Shown: positions 47,730 through 58,231, numbered from the stretch's first letter. The stretch is DNA of 64,000 nt from Nonlabens ulvanivorans (GCF_000755285.1 NZ_BBMK01000001.1:372001-436000); one strand, 5' to 3'. The notes: a model not told the origin generated them from the sequence alone. Program-made: numbers and translations.

Positions 47730-49109
47730 TTATAACTTTTTAGAAAGTTCTTGAGCCTTGACTCTCATTTTAGACGCACGTGCAGTGTCTCCTTTTTTAT
47801 CATAAGAGATAGCGAGTTGCTGGTACATATCCTGCTCTAATTTAAATTCATCTAGTAAATAGCTTTGTCCCAATTCTATAATTTCGATGGCCTTATCTGG
47901 AGCATTTAAACTATTATGAGCCACACCATTTAATAGGTAGAATAACGGCTGTGCTGGGAACTTTTCTATGGCAGAAATTGTTACCGCTAGCGTTTTCTTA
48001 TAATCTTTAATATCAATACTTAATAAAGCAATGCTCTTAATAATATCGATGTTATTATCATCTAGTTCAAGACCTTTTTCATAAAAAGCAATGGCTTGCA
48101 TAGGATCCTTTTTCTTAAGATAAAAATCACCCATAGCACGATAAGCATTAGGATCTTCAATATCATCAGATAACCAATCGATGGCTTGGGTTACTGCATT
48201 CTCTAGTTCTGCACGACCGTCTGACATACTTATGAAGTCTTGTAAAACCTTCATTTTAGTTTCTCCATCAATCTTATTTGATGTAAGTACTTTTTCTAGA
48301 CTAGCCACGCCATCATCTATACGATCATTTTCAAAGTATATTTTATAAAGGGCCAAATGGGCAGCATCACTATCTGGTAAATTACGCTCAAAATCTTGAG
48401 CTACTTCAAAAACGGCATCCTGATCTCCATTGCGACTGTGCATGTAAATTAAGTTTATATAGGCTTGTTCGTTTTTAGGATTCTTTGAGATTTCTGCCTC
48501 TAATGACTCTATATTGTTTTCATTACGTACTTCTTGTTGCTGTCTATTTTCGAGACTGCGACGTAGAGCATTCCTGCGTGGATCATCGTTACCTTGTCTA
48601 GCATCTATATCATTAAGAGATTTTAGAGCTTTATCAAACTGACCAGTACGGTAATATAAGGTTGGTAAAAACTCAACATAGTTATCATTGATTTTTACTA
48701 GTTGTTCCATAACAGGAACTGCTTTATCATATTCCTTTTGCTCATCATATATATCAAAAAGCATATCGAGCATCCACTCATTGTTACCAGATAGTTCTAT
48801 CGCTTTTTTAATGGACTGTTCTGCCTTATTAAAATCCTTATTTGCAAAATGGTTTTTTGCAAGTTCAAATTGAACGGCACCAGAGGTCGGTTCATCTTTT
48901 GCACAGTTTTCTAGTAATACTATGGCTCGATCATGATTCCCTTTGGCTTTTTCTGCAAGAGCATTGAAAAAGGTGTCCTTAAAACTATTAGAAACGTCAC
49001 CTAAATCGTCTTGATTCACCTCTACTGCTTCTACTTCTTCTTGTGCATATGTAGTTGTGCTCCATGAAAGAGCAGTAGCCATCAAAATAATTAATAAGTG
49101 TTTTTTCAT
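47730..49109 (-). CDS. Exported TPR-repeat protein
   Basis: 459 residues. Signal peptide ends TTTYAQ (about residue 23), then about ten tetratricopeptide repeats (for example SGAVQFELAKNHFANKDFNKA and PNAYRAMGDFYLKKKDPMQA). Periplasmic or outer-membrane-associated scaffold. In one operon with the flippase, dut, nucleotidyltransferase, DUF4292 and EnvC-like genes, a set I recall as conserved in flavobacteria. Confidence 0.9.
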   Translation of the reverse strand: MKKHLLIILMATALSWSTTTYAQEEVEAVEVNQDDLGDVSNSFKDTFFNALAEKAKGNHDRAIVLLENCAKDEPTSGAVQFELAKNHFANKDFNKAEQSIKKAIELSGNNEWMLDMLFDIYDEQKEYDKAVPVMEQLVKINDNYVEFLPTLYYRTGQFDKALKSLNDIDARQGNDDPRRNALRRSLENRQQQEVRNENNIESLEAEISKNPKNEQAYINLIYMHSRNGDQDAVFEVAQDFERNLPDSDAAHLALYKIYFENDRIDDGVASLEKVLTSNKIDGETKMKVLQDFISMSDGRAELENAVTQAIDWLSDDIEDPNAYRAMGDFYLKKKDPMQAIAFYEKGLELDDNNIDIIKSIALLSIDIKDYKKTLAVTISAIEKFPAQPLFYLLNGVAHNSLNAPDKAIEIIELGQSYLLDEFKLEQDMYQQLAISYDKKGDTARASKMRVKAQELSKKL

Positions 49110-49128
49110 TCTGTTTTAAGTTCAATAA

Positions 49129-50145
49129 TTATTCCATTACTGTATAATCACCGATGCTCACCTTATTATAGTTTGCATTATACTTTACGTGATTTCCTAT
49201 CATAGCCTCATCTAAAGTAGCGTTCTTAATTACAGAATGACACTGTATTAATGAATTTTTAATAGTTGAGTTTTCAATAATAGTTCCAGCTCCTATAGAA
49301 ACGTGTGGTCCTACTGTAGAATTTTTAATGACTACTGATGGGTCTATAACGCAAGGTTCTATGATTTTAGCATTTTCTAGGGTAGGATTTGTATTAATCT
49401 CATCACTTCCATCCTTTTGCATGAATTCAATAATACGAGTGTTGGTCTCTACAGTAACCACTTTATTACCACAATCCATCCATTCATCTACCGTTCCAGT
49501 TTTAAAAACTTTACCGTTTTGCATCATGCGTTTGATACCATCATTAATTTGGTACTCTCCACCATTGATGATGTTATTTTCTAATACAAACTGTAACTCA
49601 TTTTTAAGGTCTGCAACTTCTTTGAAGTAATAGATTCCTATTACAGCTTGATCTGACACAAAAGTTTCTGGCTTTTCAACGAGTTCGACAATTTCTTCTT
49701 TATCGTTAAGTTTTACCACACCATAAGCTTCTGGTTGATCAACTTGTTTAGTCCATATAACAGCGTCTGCTGCAGGATCTAGTTTAAAATCTGCTCTTAT
49801 CAACGTGTCTGCATAAGCAACTACTGCAGGTCCTGAAAGTGAGTCTGCTGCACTCATAATAGCGTGTCCTGTCCCTAATGGCTCACCTTGACGGTATATA
49901 CTAGCTTTTGCTCCTAGACTGGTAGCTAACTCTTCTAAACTGCTTACTACATCATCGCCAAAAAATGCCGGATCGCCCAATATAAAAGCCACTTCAGTAA
50001 CTGGCTCTTCTAATATGCGAGCAATATCTGTCACTAATCTGTGAACGATAGGTTTATTTGCTATAGGAATTAACGGCTTAGGTACTGTTAATGTATGTGG
50101 TCTTAATCTGGAACCACGTCCAGCCATAGGTACAATTATCTTCAT
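49129..50145 (-). CDS. Sugar nucleotidyltransferase with left-handed beta-helix
   Basis: 338 residues. Nucleotidyl transferase domain (MKIIVPMAGRGSRLRPHTLTVPKPL) followed by hexapeptide repeats from about residue 255 (IDPSVVIKNSTVGPHVSIGAG, IENSTIKNSLI). It activates a sugar-1-phosphate to an NDP-sugar; which sugar cannot be told. Upstream are dut and a polysaccharide flippase, suggesting a surface glycan or envelope sugar. Confidence 0.9.
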   Translation of the reverse strand: MKIIVPMAGRGSRLRPHTLTVPKPLIPIANKPIVHRLVTDIARILEEPVTEVAFILGDPAFFGDDVVSSLEELATSLGAKASIYRQGEPLGTGHAIMSAADSLSGPAVVAYADTLIRADFKLDPAADAVIWTKQVDQPEAYGVVKLNDKEEIVELVEKPETFVSDQAVIGIYYFKEVADLKNELQFVLENNIINGGEYQINDGIKRMMQNGKVFKTGTVDEWMDCGNKVVTVETNTRIIEFMQKDGSDEINTNPTLENAKIIEPCVIDPSVVIKNSTVGPHVSIGAGTIIENSTIKNSLIQCHSVIKNATLDEAMIGNHVKYNANYNKVSIGDYTVME

Positions 50146-50189
50146 AGTATGTGATATAAAACTGCCTGCGCAGTAATGATGTGTTTAAT

Positions 50190-50624
50190 TTATTTTACTC
50201 CAGTACTACCAAAACCGCCTGCGCCGCGATCTGTACTGCTTAATTCTTCTACTTTTTGCCATTGTGCTCGCTCATGCTTTGCAATGACAAGTTGTGCAAT
50301 ACGTTCACCGTTTTCAATGGTGAAAGCTTCATTTGATAAATTTACAAGAATCACGCCTATTTCACCACGATAATCTGCATCGACTGTTCCTGGTGCGTTT
50401 AAAACTGTGATTCCTTTTTTTGCAGCGAGGCCACTTCTAGGTCTTACTTGCGCTTCATAACCTATAGGTAGTTCTATAAATAGACCTGTTTTAATAATGG
50501 CACGTTCCATAGGTTCCAGAATCACTGCTGTTTCTAGATTTGCTCTTAAATCCATTCCAGCACTAGCCTCAGTCTCATAATGAGGTAATGCATGTGCCGA
50601 TTTATTGATGATTTTTATGGTCAT
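50190..50624 (-). CDS. dut: dUTP diphosphatase
   Basis: 144 residues, trimeric dUTPase with all five motifs: [41 protein letters not shown] and the C-terminal arm [10 protein letters not shown]. Start codon overlaps the flippase stop (TAATG). Confidence 0.96.
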   Translation of the reverse strand: MTIKIINKSAHALPHYETEASAGMDLRANLETAVILEPMERAIIKTGLFIELPIGYEAQVRPRSGLAAKKGITVLNAPGTVDADYRGEIGVILVNLSNEAFTIENGERIAQLVIAKHERAQWQKVEELSSTDRGAGGFGSTGVK

Positions 50625-52086
50625 TATTTATTACGGATTTTATTAATGATCTCTCTTTCTTTAATACTTACTAACGCTAAAACTATGAGCGTCATAATAA
50701 TTCCAACAGAATAGGTTTGCCAGCTTTCTATTCCTAATCGATCTCTTACGAAATAGAAAAACACTAAAGAGAAGCTAATCGATATTCCTAAATATAATAA
50801 GATATTCTTGAGATCATAGGGAACCATTAAATGTTTTCTTCCAATCAAATAAGAAACGATCATCATTAATCCATAAGCAGCACAAGTGGCATAAGCACTG
50901 GCCATATAACCTATATGTGGAATCAATATTATATTTACAATAATGGTTAACATCGCTGCTGTTATCGAAATATAGGCTCCATATCTCGTTTTATCTTGAA
51001 TCTTGTACCACACAGATAGTGTTTGATATATTCCAGAGAAGAAATAAGCGATTAAAATAAGCGGCACCACTTCCATGGCTGTTTCAAAATCTTTATCTAC
51101 CAAATAAGGTTTTATAAAGTCTACCAATACGACATAAGCCATTAAAGTGATTGAGCCTAAAGCAACAAAAGCCTTTGTAATTAAAGCATATTGCTTTGTG
51201 GCATTTTCATTTTTAGATTGACTAAAGAAAAATGGTTCCACACCTAATCTAAAGGCTTGTGCATATAAAGTCATTCCCACAGCTAGCCTGTAACCTGCAG
51301 TGTAAACTCCTACCATTCCTTCGGCATCTTCTTCACTCATAGGCAGCAATTTTTGTAATAAAATTTTATCTACCGTTTCATTAATAGCAAATGCAAATCC
51401 TGCTAGTAGAATAGGCCAACCATAGGATATCATTTTTTTCCAAAGTGCTTTATCAAACTCCCATTTTAAAAAATATGGTTTCATCACTATTAAACAAGTG
51501 ATGATATTAGCAGCTAAAAATGCAATGAAGAAAAGCTCTATTCGATCCTCGGGAAGATATCTTGCTATCTCTGGAAAATTCTGAAGCGCAGTAAAAAACA
51601 AAAAAGTAGTTCCTACAGAAATAACAACATTAAACAGCTTTATTAATGCATAGCTAGTAGATTTACCTTGAGCACGCATAAATGCAAAAGGTATTACCAT
51701 GAGAGTATCAATAGCCACAATACCTATAACCCATTTCCAATATTGAGCAGATAAATCGGTTATGCTTTCAATTTCATTAATTGAGAAAAATGCAATGATG
51801 GTTAATATCATTGTACTGACTAATAAGGAAATTAGAGATGTGCCTAAGGTTTTAGATTTTGTAGCCTCGTCACTATAAAATCTAAAAATGCAGTTTCCAT
51901 ACCATAAGTAAAGACAACGTTTGCAAAAATGATATATGAAAAAATGATTGATACTTCACCAAAAGCAACTTTATCAGGTAAGTACGTAGTAAGCAGTAAA
52001 GTTAATAAAACAGTAATCAACTTCGGCATTACGGTCGCTAGACCATAGACAAATGTGTGCTTAAAAAGACGATTAATTGCGCTCAA
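50624..52086 (-). CDS. Oligosaccharide flippase / polysaccharide biosynthesis protein (frameshifted)
   Basis: MATE-like membrane protein of about 12-14 helices, Wzx type, moving lipid-linked sugars across the inner membrane. Starts with TTG at 52086 ([21 protein letters not shown]), immediately after a T-run. One A is lost from the run 51884-51888; with six the text continues [19 protein letters not shown], giving 487 residues. First gene of the envelope operon. Confidence 0.86.
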
Positions 52087-52132
52087 AAAACCTTGTGATT
52101 ATTACCGCTCAAAGGTAGTTATAATCACAAGG
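52085..52132 (-). promoter_or_regulatory. Terminator hairpin whose loop carries a promoter element
   Basis: Perfect 12-bp arms CCTTGTGATTAT (52091-52102) and ATAATCACAAGG (52121-52132) followed on the minus strand by T6 (52085-52090): an intrinsic terminator for the vWA gene. The 18-nt loop contains, on the minus strand, TACCTTTG (52117-52110), a -7 promoter element that would drive the flippase operon starting at 52086. Confidence 0.65.
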
Positions 52133-52145
52133 TTCTACAATGCAA

Positions 52146-52161
52146 CGCTTTCGCGAAAGCG
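52146..52161. repeat. 16-bp palindrome, copy 12 (intergenic)
   Basis: Perfect copy between the vWA gene stop and its terminator. Confidence 0.9.
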
Positions 52162-52191
52162 TATTTAATATGATTCACTTGATATTACCGT

Positions 52192-53022
52192 TTATTCATG
52201 GACATGACACGCCATATCGTGACTATGGTGATGATTGCAAACGGTTACATGATGTGTAGTGCATTGCACCTGGCTATAGTCTGTATAACCACCTGGCCAT
52301 GTAATGCTGCCGCCAGTAGTACGGGCAAGCGTGATGTAATCTGGTGAAACATGATCACAAAGAATAACATGAACAGGTCGCTTAATTTGATGTACTAGAG
52401 AAATATCTCTAATACTGGTAGCGTCTGCAATGAGAACAAAGTCACTACCAGATTGGTCATGTGCTTGTGCTGCTATGATGGCCTCAACATCATTTTCTGG
52501 TCCATCGCCGCCGCCGCCATTATCTACTGCTGTTGCAACAGTATTTAAAAAACTGTCAATATCTAAATGGTTAGGAAAATAAATACCACCTGTACTACCA
52601 ATTGTTTTACCACTGCGTCCTTGCCTCAATTTATCATCACCATCATTAAAAAGCACCATGCTATTCATCAATTGTTTGTCCTTATTGACATGATGCCATC
52701 GCACTACCTGACCTACATAACTGTACATGCTACCAGTCCAGTCTACGACTACATTCATGTTTTGCCATTCTGGATGAGCATTAAAGGCGTCAAATACGAC
52801 TGTATTTGTAGAAGTATTCTGTCCGCCTATATGATGTGCAGTAGTCGTTGCAGCGCTGCGCACATAGTGTGTTTTACCTGCTTTATCTTTTACTTCTATC
52901 ATCTCGTCACTGGCCTCTGCATTCATGTAGTTTCTGATTTCTCTAGCAATTTCTGCTCCTTGAGCATTTGCAAGTCCCGAAAATGTCAAAGCGATAATTG
53001 TTATTCTCAATAGATTTTTCAT
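52192..53022 (-). CDS. Secreted von Willebrand factor A-like protein with His/Cys-rich tail
   Basis: 276 residues. Signal peptide ends LANAQG (about residue 20). Residues about 85-240 look like a vWA fold: VVVDWTGSM (Asp94, Thr96, Ser98, a MIDAS metal site) and GGGGDGPENDVEAI, the second metal loop. The final 25 residues contain nine His and three Cys, suggesting metal binding. No family name recognised. It has its own -7 element (53042-53049) and a terminator downstream. Confidence 0.7.
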   Translation of the reverse strand: MKNLLRITIIALTFSGLANAQGAEIAREIRNYMNAEASDEMIEVKDKAGKTHYVRSAATTTAHHIGGQNTSTNTVVFDAFNAHPEWQNMNVVVDWTGSMYSYVGQVVRWHHVNKDKQLMNSMVLFNDGDDKLRQGRSGKTIGSTGGIYFPNHLDIDSFLNTVATAVDNGGGGDGPENDVEAIIAAQAHDQSGSDFVLIADATSIRDISLVHQIKRPVHVILCDHVSPDYITLARTTGGSITWPGGYTDYSQVQCTTHHVTVCNHHHSHDMACHVHE

Positions 53023-53041
53023 AATTATAAATTTTATGAGT

Positions 53042-53049
53042 CAAACTTA
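53042..53049 (-). promoter_or_regulatory. -7 element TAAGTTTG of vWA gene
   Basis: Minus-strand TAAGTTTG, 19 bp before the start; the upstream gene's terminator lies directly before it. Confidence 0.5.
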
Positions 53050-53054
53050 AGCGC

Positions 53055-53088
53055 ATAAAAAAGGCGCTCATAGCTATAATGAGCGCCT
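53055..53088 (-). terminator. Intrinsic terminator of the lipoprotein gene
   Basis: On the minus strand AGGCGCTCAT-tatagct-ATGAGCGCCT followed by T-run. Confidence 0.85.
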
Positions 53089-53113
53089 ACTATATTTGAT
53101 TGAGTGAAACGAC

Positions 53114-53609
53114 CTATTGAGGCATAGAAGGCATATCTAATTGCGAGCGTTCTTGAATATCAAGCAGCTTTACATAGCTTATGGAATCACTATTTATTTC
53201 TTTTAAAGCAATAACGGCTTCATTATCTTTCAACTCAAACGGGAATTTCTCAAGATTAGGCGCTTCATTTTGTGCCTCTTTTTTAGAATCCAGATCCATG
53301 ATCAGATCCTGACGATTATTAAAGTCTGTGCGGAATCGTGACACCATCATCATGCGGTCATCTGCCGTGTAGTTTACTGTTTTATTAACGCTATTGCGAA
53401 AGTAGATCGCAACAACCTCTTTACCACTAGTAACCTTTGTAGGGAAATATAAAGTGATACCGCTACCAGATCCAGGTGCGCCACCATTCCATGCTTGTGC
53501 ATATGCTTGTTGAGAGACAGGAAAGTCTGCAGATGTATAGGTTTCTGACATTTTTTTGTGCTCCACAAGAGCTAATGGTCAAGGCTAGTAAAATATAGAT
53601 TGCTTTCAT
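53114..53609 (-). CDS. Lipoprotein of unknown function (frameshifted)
   Basis: The start at 53609 gives MKAIYILLALTISSCGAQK, a lipoprotein signal (Cys 15). The frame then breaks in a run of seven A on the coding strand (53551-53557). Six A joins it to MSETYTSADFPVSQQAYAQAW and a 164-residue protein. The mature part has no recognised domain. It follows, at some distance, the ECF sigma locus and ends at its own terminator. Confidence 0.7.
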
Positions 53610-53669
53610 AGGTGTAATTTACGGATTGTTGTTCAAATGTGGTGCCAATAGAAAATTACGCATATAAAT

Positions 53670-54217
53670 TTATTGTTGTAATAGCTTTAAAAAACGTGTT
53701 TCTTTAATAATCTGATTTATAATTATAGCGCCTACAGCATTAGAGAAATCACTGCTGAGGCGATTAGATAGAGGTAAAATCCATTAGAAAACTCATTCTT
53801 AAAATAGGGAAATAATAAATACAATCCATAGCAGTAAACAGCAAAACATACTGGTGTAAGAATGTAATTGATTTTCATACGCCACTTATAATATCTTTTT
53901 AGATATAGCTTATAAGTTTTGGCATCCATTGAGGCAAGTTTTGAAGCCTTTTGAAGTTTTGAATACATCTCAATGATGATTCGCACTAGCATAGAAGCAA
54001 CCATTAAAGTAAGTCCCAAGCTAAAGCTATTAAATGAACTAGGTAAGTAGAGTGTAGCATAAGCGATCAGAATTAAAACGGTAATTCCCATAACAATTAA
54101 GCCTATATTCTGTTTACGTCGCTGCTGATTTGCCTTTGCTATAATAGAACTAGGTTCAGGAATCGTATGAGATGATTTATTTTCATTCCATACTTTATTT
54201 AATATATCATTATCCAT
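53670..54217 (-). CDS. Membrane protein next to ECF sigma factor, possible anti-sigma (frameshifted near the end)
   Basis: Four hydrophobic segments after a 35-residue cytoplasmic N-terminus. Begins MDNDILNKVWNENKSSHTIPEPSSI and overlaps the sigma-factor stop by 8 bp. One missing base near 53738 changes ISLML-stop to ISLMAVGAIIINQIIKETR and extends it to 182 residues. A membrane protein overlapping an ECF sigma gene is usually its anti-sigma factor, but there is no recognised anti-sigma domain; the role is inferred from position only. Confidence 0.6.
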
Positions 54218-54701
54218 TTTTTATACATTTTAAAAGTGATTTTCTAATACGACTTAATCTGGTTCTAAGGGTTCCATGTTCTAAACCTGCCGTATTTGCA
54301 ATGGTAGATTGAGGGATTTCCTCTAACTCCATTAAAATAAGTGTTTTATTTTGTGATGTTAATTGATTGATGCAGTGATACATCTTTTGAATCATGCCTG
54401 TGCGATCTTCAGTTATCTCAATAGAATCTGTTTGATCACTGACTAGTCTTTCTGTTGTAACTTTCCTTTTCGGAGTTCTTAAATCACTGAGACAGGTGTT
54501 TACAGCTATTCTATAAATCCAAGTACTGATGGAAGAATCACCCTTAAATGATTTTCTGTGATTCCAGACTTTAATAAACGTCTCTTGATGCCAGTCTTTT
54601 GCTAGATCTTCATCTCCGGCCGCATAACCTATACAAAGTCGATACACTTTATCTGAGTGCTTATTGTAAATTTCTTTAAAATCCCTTTCTATGTGAATCA
54701 T
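54210..54701 (-). CDS. RNA polymerase ECF sigma factor
   Basis: 163 residues. Region 2 (YRLCIGYAAGDEDLAKDWHQETFIKVW, then STWIYRIAVNTC) and region 4 (EEIPQSTIANTAGLEHGTLRTRLSR) are complete, with a short linker. Overlaps the upstream hydrolase gene by one base and the downstream membrane protein by 8 bp. Targets unknown. Confidence 0.92.
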   Translation of the reverse strand: MIHIERDFKEIYNKHSDKVYRLCIGYAAGDEDLAKDWHQETFIKVWNHRKSFKGDSSISTWIYRIAVNTCLSDLRTPKRKVTTERLVSDQTDSIEITEDRTGMIQKMYHCINQLTSQNKTLILMELEEIPQSTIANTAGLEHGTLRTRLSRIRKSLLKCIKNG

Positions 54702-55548
54702 TACTCAGCCAGTGCTTTTAAAATTTGACTAGTAACCAATCAGGTTGATCTAACATAATAAAGTGAGCGGAATCTTTAGATATTATTAAATGATACTCTT
54801 TAAGGTTTTTATATTGTGTTTCATAGGTGTCTCTCGACATGTCTTCCCCCCCATAAGGTAGTGCAGCTGCAAGTATTGTAACAGGCACATTAATTTTACT
54901 AAGATCTTCTCGCATGTCTAATTTAAGATAATCGGTATATCCATAGACATAGGTTTTACGGTCTGCGGCAAGTATCCAGTTTTTGATTTGCGTTTGAGCT
55001 TCAGAATTAGTGCTCATTCCCATAGACATTCCTGTTGCCATTTGCTCAAATTTTTCTTGACTAATCTCTAGTTGTTGTTTATTAAAAGGACTGTCATAAG
55101 ATAAATTATCTGGATTAAAATCTGGAAACATAAGAGCACCAGCCGCAGGCAACGCATCTACTAGTATTAATTGACTTATTTTAGAATTTTCTCTGCTAGC
55201 AAGCCAGGTAGCGATAGTACCACCTAAACTATGACCTATAATAATAACATCTTCTAATTTATTATCAATAATATAGTTTTCTAAAGATTCATTAACTTTA
55301 GGTAACCATGGAAACTCTATAGGCTCCATAGAACCAAATCCGGCTAAAGTAACCACGTGACATTCATACTTATTTTTTAATTGATCTACCGTTGGATTCC
55401 AAATCTCACCAGGCACAGTAAAACCAGGAAGAAATAATATAGGTTGTCCAGATCCAGATACTTCTACTTGAATTGTCTTTTGATCATCACAAGCAAATAC
55501 CAACATAGAAAAACAAAGTGCTACAAATAGGGAAATAATTTTTTTCAT
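54701..55548 (-). CDS. Lipoprotein alpha/beta hydrolase (frameshifted at C-terminus)
   Basis: Lipobox VFAC (Cys about residue 20). Alpha/beta hydrolase fold with oxyanion segment FLPGFTVPGEIW, nucleophile elbow IIGHSLGGTIA (Ser), and His in SAHFIMLDQPDW. One missing base near 54727 changes the ending from LLVKF to LLVQILKALAE, and the stop then overlaps the sigma-factor start (TAATG); 282 residues. Run of seven G (54846-54852) reads YGGEDMS. Substrate unknown; it is not BioH-like in context. Confidence 0.85.
54846..54852 (-). repeat. G7 tract in hydrolase gene
   Basis: Seven G on the coding strand, read as PYGGED. Confidence 0.8.
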
Positions 55549-55625
55549 GATTTCTAATTTAAAGTTTCCCTTTAGATGCAGAAGTCAAAAAATGTTACAT
55601 GTATATTCAAAAAAAGTTTGAGCAT

Positions 55626-55655
55626 CAAAAAAGCCTTCCATTTCTGAAAGGCTTA
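55626..55655 (-). terminator. Intrinsic terminator of the atp operon
   Basis: On the minus strand AAGCCTTTC...GGAAGGCTT then T6; 55 bp after atpG. Confidence 0.8.
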
Positions 55656-55709
55656 AGTATTATAAAATGAGATGCTGAAATAAATTCAACATGACAAGTT
55701 TGAATTTTT

Positions 55710-56585
55710 TTAATTATTCAACGCTTCAGCTCCACCTACGATTTCAAGGATCTCGTTAGTAATCGCAGCCTGACGTGCTTTATTATAAGTTAACTTCAAC
55801 TGATCTCTAAGTTCTGTTGCGTTATCTGTTGCTTTATGCATTGCAGTCATACGTGCACCGTGCTCACTAGCCCAAGAATCACGCACTCCTTTGTACAATT
55901 GCATTTTTAAAGACTTAGGTATTAACTCTTCAATGATTTCTTCCTTAGAAGGCTCAAAAATGTAATCTAGTTCTTTTTGAGCTTCAATAGCTGCTTCATC
56001 CTTTGCTACTGGTTTAAGTGGCAAGAAATCTTCAGTCATTATGATTTGAGTAGCAGCATTTTTAAAACTGTTATATACTAAAACAATTTTATCAAATTCA
56101 CCTGTTACAAACAGCTCCATCAACTCTTCAGCGATTAAAGCAACATTATCAAAAGATATGTTATCAAAAAGATCACTCTTATTTGATATGATATTATCCG
56201 TCTTCTTTGCAAAATCGTTTGCCTTCTTACCTATAGTCATGTAAGAAACAGCGACACCATTTAAGTCTTCTTGATTCAAACGAATCAATTCTTTAATAAT
56301 ATTAGAGTTAAACGCACCTGCAAGACCACGATTAGAAGTAATAGCGACAACTAAGGCCTTTTTTACTTCACGTTGCTCTGCAAATTTGCTTCCGGCTTCA
56401 CCTTCCATGGTAGAGCTTAGACTCTGTAAAATCTCAGTAAGCTTATCAGAATAAGGACGCATTGCTGTAATAGCATCTTGTGCTTTTTTAAGCTTTGCTG
56501 CACTCACCATCTTCATAGCAGATGTAATCTGCATGGTAGAAGATACTGATGAAATTCTGTTTCTTATTTCTTTAAGATTCGCCAT
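55710..56585 (-). CDS. atpG: ATP synthase F1 gamma subunit
   Basis: 291 residues. Starts MANLKEIRNRISSVSSTMQITSAMKMVSAAKL, central ITSNRGLAGAFN and final YNKARQAAITNEILEIVGGAEAL: the rotary shaft subunit. Last gene of the atpB-E-F-H-A-G operon. Order and length are normal. Confidence 0.96.
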   Translation of the reverse strand: MANLKEIRNRISSVSSTMQITSAMKMVSAAKLKKAQDAITAMRPYSDKLTEILQSLSSTMEGEAGSKFAEQREVKKALVVAITSNRGLAGAFNSNIIKELIRLNQEDLNGVAVSYMTIGKKANDFAKKTDNIISNKSDLFDNISFDNVALIAEELMELFVTGEFDKIVLVYNSFKNAATQIIMTEDFLPLKPVAKDEAAIEAQKELDYIFEPSKEEIIEELIPKSLKMQLYKGVRDSWASEHGARMTAMHKATDNATELRDQLKLTYNKARQAAITNEILEIVGGAEALNN

Positions 56586-56614
56586 AATTTGTTAGAAGTT
56601 AGAGGTTAGAAGTC

Positions 56615-56643
56615 AGAGATGAGAAACATGATTTCTCATCTCT
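56615..56643 (-). other. Hairpin between atpA and atpG
   Basis: AGAGATGAGAAA and TTTCTCATCTCT, perfect 12-bp arms, 5-nt loop, next to three TTAGAAG/TTAGAGG-like direct repeats. No T-run on the minus strand. Confidence 0.6.
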
Positions 56644-56656
56644 AATCTCTAAGTTC

Positions 56657-58231
56657 TTAGTATCTACTAGAAAGATCTTTTGCTACTGCTGTAAGTGTAT
56701 CAATCACTTCATCAGTAAGTTTTCCAGCTTTAAGAGTATCTAGAGTTCCTCTATGCTTTGCATTAAGTAATTCTATAAAGTCTCTTTCAAATTCTTTTAC
56801 TTTGTTTACAGGAACGTTTTTCAACAAGTTCTTAGAACCAGCATAGATAATTGCAATCTGATCTTCAACAGTGTAAGGATCATTTTCTGCTTGCTTTAAT
56901 ATCTCAACGTTTCTCTTTCCTTTTTCAATAACACCTAGTGTAGTTGCATCAAGGTCAGAACCGAACTTTGCAAATGCTTCAAGTTCACGGAAAGCTGCCT
57001 GGTCTAATTTTAAAGTACCAGATACTTTTTTCATGGACTTAATCTGTGCAGATCCACCAACACGTGATACTGAAATACCAACGTTAATAGCAGGACGTAC
57101 ACCAGAGTTGAATAAATCACCATCTAGGAAAATCTGTCCATCTGTAATCGAAATTACATTAGTAGGAATATAAGCCGATACATCACCAGCTTGCGTTTCA
57201 ATAATAGGAAGGGCAGTAAGAGATCCACCACCTTTAACGATAGGCTTCAAACTGTCTGGTAAGTCGTTCATGCTTGCTGCGATTTCATCATCTGCAATAA
57301 CCTTTGCTGCACGCTCCAACAATCTTGAGTGAAGGAAGAATACATCTCCAGGATACGCCTCACGTCCTGGTGGACGACGTAGAAGTAGAGAAATCTCACG
57401 ATAAGCAACTGCTTGCTTAGATAAATCATCATAAATGATAAGTGCTGGACGACCTGTATCACGGAAGTACTCACCTATCGATGCTCCAGCAAATGGTGCA
57501 TAAACCTGCATTGCTGCTGGGTCAGATGCATTTGCTGCAACAATTGTAGTATAAGCAAGAGCACCTTTTTCTTCAAGTACTTTTGCAATGTTTGCAACTG
57601 TAGACGCTTTTTGTCCGATAGCTACATATATACAATATACTGGCTCACCAGCATCGTAAAATTCTTTTTGGTTAAGAATAGTATCAATACAAACGGTTGT
57701 TTTACCAGTTTGACGATCACCAATTACAAGTTCACGTTGTCCACGACCTACAGGAATCATTGCGTCGATAGACTTAATACCTGTCTGTAATGGTTCAGTT
57801 ACTGGTTGACGGAAAACAACTCCAGGAGCTTTGCGCTCTAGAGGCATTTCATATAAGTCACCTTCAATAGCACCTTTACCATCTATAGGTTCACCTAGTG
57901 TGTTTACAACACGACCTACAATACCTTCACCTACTTTAAGAGATGCGATACGTTGTGTACGTTTCACAGTGTCACCTTCAGCGATACCAGTTGATGGGCC
58001 TAAAAGTACCACACCTACATTATCTTCTTCTAGGTTAAGAACGATACCTTCAATCCCAGATGTAAACGCAACTAGTTCACCATATTGGGCGTTAGAAAGA
58101 CCGTAAACACGTGCGATACCATCACCTACTGTAAGTACGGTTCCCACTTCATCAAGTGATGCAGTTGCATCAAAACCTGATAATTGTTGCTTAAGTATTG
58201 CAGATACTTCTGCTGGATTTACTTCTGCCAT
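56657..58231 (-). CDS. atpA: ATP synthase F1 alpha subunit
   Basis: 524 residues. Walker [10 protein letters not shown], the conserved [24 protein letters not shown] and a C-terminal helical domain. Non-catalytic nucleotide-binding subunit. The palindrome lies in the 93-bp gap before it. Confidence 0.97.
   Translation of the reverse strand: MAEVNPAEVSAILKQQLSGFDATASLDEVGTVLTVGDGIARVYGLSNAQYGELVAFTSGIEGIVLNLEEDNVGVVLLGPSTGIAEGDTVKRTQRIASLKVGEGIVGRVVNTLGEPIDGKGAIEGDLYEMPLERKAPGVVFRQPVTEPLQTGIKSIDAMIPVGRGQRELVIGDRQTGKTTVCIDTILNQKEFYDAGEPVYCIYVAIGQKASTVANIAKVLEEKGALAYTTIVAANASDPAAMQVYAPFAGASIGEYFRDTGRPALIIYDDLSKQAVAYREISLLLRRPPGREAYPGDVFFLHSRLLERAAKVIADDEIAASMNDLPDSLKPIVKGGGSLTALPIIETQAGDVSAYIPTNVISITDGQIFLDGDLFNSGVRPAINVGISVSRVGGSAQIKSMKKVSGTLKLDQAAFRELEAFAKFGSDLDATTLGVIEKGKRNVEILKQAENDPYTVEDQIAIIYAGSKNLLKNVPVNKVKEFERDFIELLNAKHRGTLDTLKAGKLTDEVIDTLTAVAKDLSSRY

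Noticed and set aside
52091..52132. Invertible promoter of the Bacteroides phase-variation type
   Set aside because: The segment between the arms is only 18 bp and the arms end in a T-run, so a terminator is the better reading; no invertase gene is nearby.
54701..55548. BioH-type pimeloyl esterase to complete the biotin pathway
   Set aside because: It is a lipoprotein placed with an ECF sigma factor, far from the biotin genes; nothing but the general hydrolase fold supports it.
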